This document shows, piece after piece, positions 63,496 through 64,000 of a DNA stretch of 64,000 nucleotides. This DNA is from MFD04580-c1 sp963702995. Its GTDB lineage: Bacteria > Planctomycetota > Phycisphaerae > Tepidisphaerales > Tepidisphaeraceae. The stretch spans positions 3,286,001 through 3,350,000 of the forward strand of contig OY969783.1 in assembly GCA_963702995.1 (NCBI GenBank). Direction: 5' to 3'. Position numbers and translations under genes: made by a program. The notes beneath the pieces are model-generated. The model searched no databases and had not been told where the DNA came from. It worked only from the letters and a program-made list of their open reading frames with translations. Position 1 is the first letter of the stretch. The number at the start of each line of letters is the position of its first letter.

Positions 63496-64000
63496 CTACG
63501 GCAGTTCCCAAAGCCGATCTTTCTTCAGTCGATTGGCGACAACGCCCGATGACACCGCAAATCGCTTTCCCAGGTATCGAAGCGCCCGGTCAATAGACGG
63601 CTCCTCCATCCTGTCGGGATCGATCCCGCGCCGGCGATCTGGCCACGCAAAGACATCGCCTCCTTCGCCAGGTGGCGCCGAGGAACAAGCAGCAGCCCCG
63701 CAAAAACGTTCGCTTGCCATTCAAGCCAATCGTAGTCGTTGGCCGCGAGAGACTTCATCGACGCCTTCCACTCCTGGGGGGGTCTTGAAGCTCATCAAGC
63801 GATAGATGTCGCCGTGCAGAATGAGGTGGGCGAACTCGTGCGCAAGCGAGAACCGGTAACGGTTGGGCGGACGCTGCTCGTAAATCCGCTTATCGACGTG
63901 AATTTCGGAAAGATCGCGGCTGATGTACGCGTCAATCTGGAAACGGTCCATGAGCCCTGGCGACGGGTAGATGTCAATCCGACACCCGATGTCGATAATC
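63496..64000 (-). CDS. ImmA/IrrE-family metallo-endopeptidase, N-terminus missing, frameshifted
   Basis: The frame is open to the window edge (IDIGCRIDIYPSPG precedes MDRFQIDAYI), so the start is outside. The zinc-peptidase motif is RFSLAHEFAHLILHGDIY, typical of ImmA/IrrE (HExxH). Two shifts follow: a C7 run near 63777-63783 (probably C6), after which WKASMKSLAANDYDWLEWQA and FAGLLLVPRRHL continue, and a missing base near 63660, after which DVFAWPDRRRGIDPDRMEEP runs to the stop. The WLEWQANVFAGLLLVP segment is the usual second family block. Such peptidases often cleave a paired XRE-type repressor, which may lie beyond the window. Confidence 0.85.

Noticed and set aside
1..64000. tRNA or rRNA genes, prophage or insertion sequences
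   Set aside because: No cloverleaf-like segment with a GTTCGAATCC-type arm, no rRNA sequence, and no transposase, integrase or phage structural gene was recognised.

Overview
The window is GC-rich, gene-dense chromosomal DNA from what looks like a member of the Planctomycetota, most likely class Phycisphaerae (inference from gene content, not from a marker tree). The signs are a PSCyt1/DUF1549/DUF1553 plus DUF1501 pair, a second DUF1501 fragment, a sulfatase, a secreted beta-helix protein, a PEP-CTERM protein, McsA/McsB, a planctomycete-style sigma factor with an N-terminal helix-turn-helix extension, and many palindromic intergenic repeats. No plasmid, phage, transposon, CRISPR, rRNA or tRNA signature was seen.

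Layout. 1-1.4 kb: end of a DUF1501 gene and a SprT-like metalloprotein. 1.7-21.9 kb: cell-envelope block, with a UDP-HexNAc/UDP-sugar pyrophosphorylase, then murE-murF-mraY-ftsW-murG-murC-murB-ddl-ftsQ-like, a membrane protein, mraZ, a 1.4-kb stretch without a supported gene, rsmH, a LysM membrane protein and an FtsL-like protein. murD, ftsI, ftsA and ftsZ are not in this stretch. 22-29.4 kb: TM2 protein, the planctomycete cytochrome/DUF1501 pair, a cytoplasmic alpha-amylase and a lipoprotein. 29.4-39.7 kb: moaB, a VIT1-like transporter, a phosphatase/beta-helix operon, a sulfatase, a DUF4337-like protein, a DinB-fold protein and purB. 40-50.8 kb: PEP-CTERM protein, a GH15 glucoamylase fused to a ferredoxin domain, PAC2 protein, pseudopilin, methyltransferase-like protein, lipoprotein and a galactokinase-like GHMP kinase. 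51-64 kb: SnoaL-alpha/beta hydrolase fusion, inositol-phosphatase-like protein, NifU-like, Fur, SGNH hydrolase, mcsA-mcsB, queD-like, two secreted proteins, galE, a multi-HTH sigma factor and an ImmA/IrrE peptidase cut by the window edge.

How the genes work together. The first third encodes most of the route from UDP-GlcNAc to lipid II (murB, C, E, F, mraY, murG, ddl) plus divisome parts (ftsW, ftsQ-like, ftsL-like). MurE carries the DNPR motif of meso-diaminopimelate-adding enzymes, so the organism probably builds DAP-type peptidoglycan. Two alpha-glucan enzymes (GH13, GH15), the pyrophosphorylase, the galactokinase-like protein and galE point to glycogen and nucleotide-sugar turnover.

Most striking observations: (1) FtsW carries a fibronectin type III-like domain in its first extracytoplasmic loop; (2) the GH15 enzyme ends in a two-cluster ferredoxin domain whose second motif has Asp in place of one Cys; (3) the dcw cluster is permuted and has a LysM protein beside ftsL; (4) several families of palindromic intergenic repeats occur, two of them with compensatory changes in their stems; (5) at least ten genes, including essential ones, are broken by 1-2 base indels, which most likely are residual sequencing or assembly errors.
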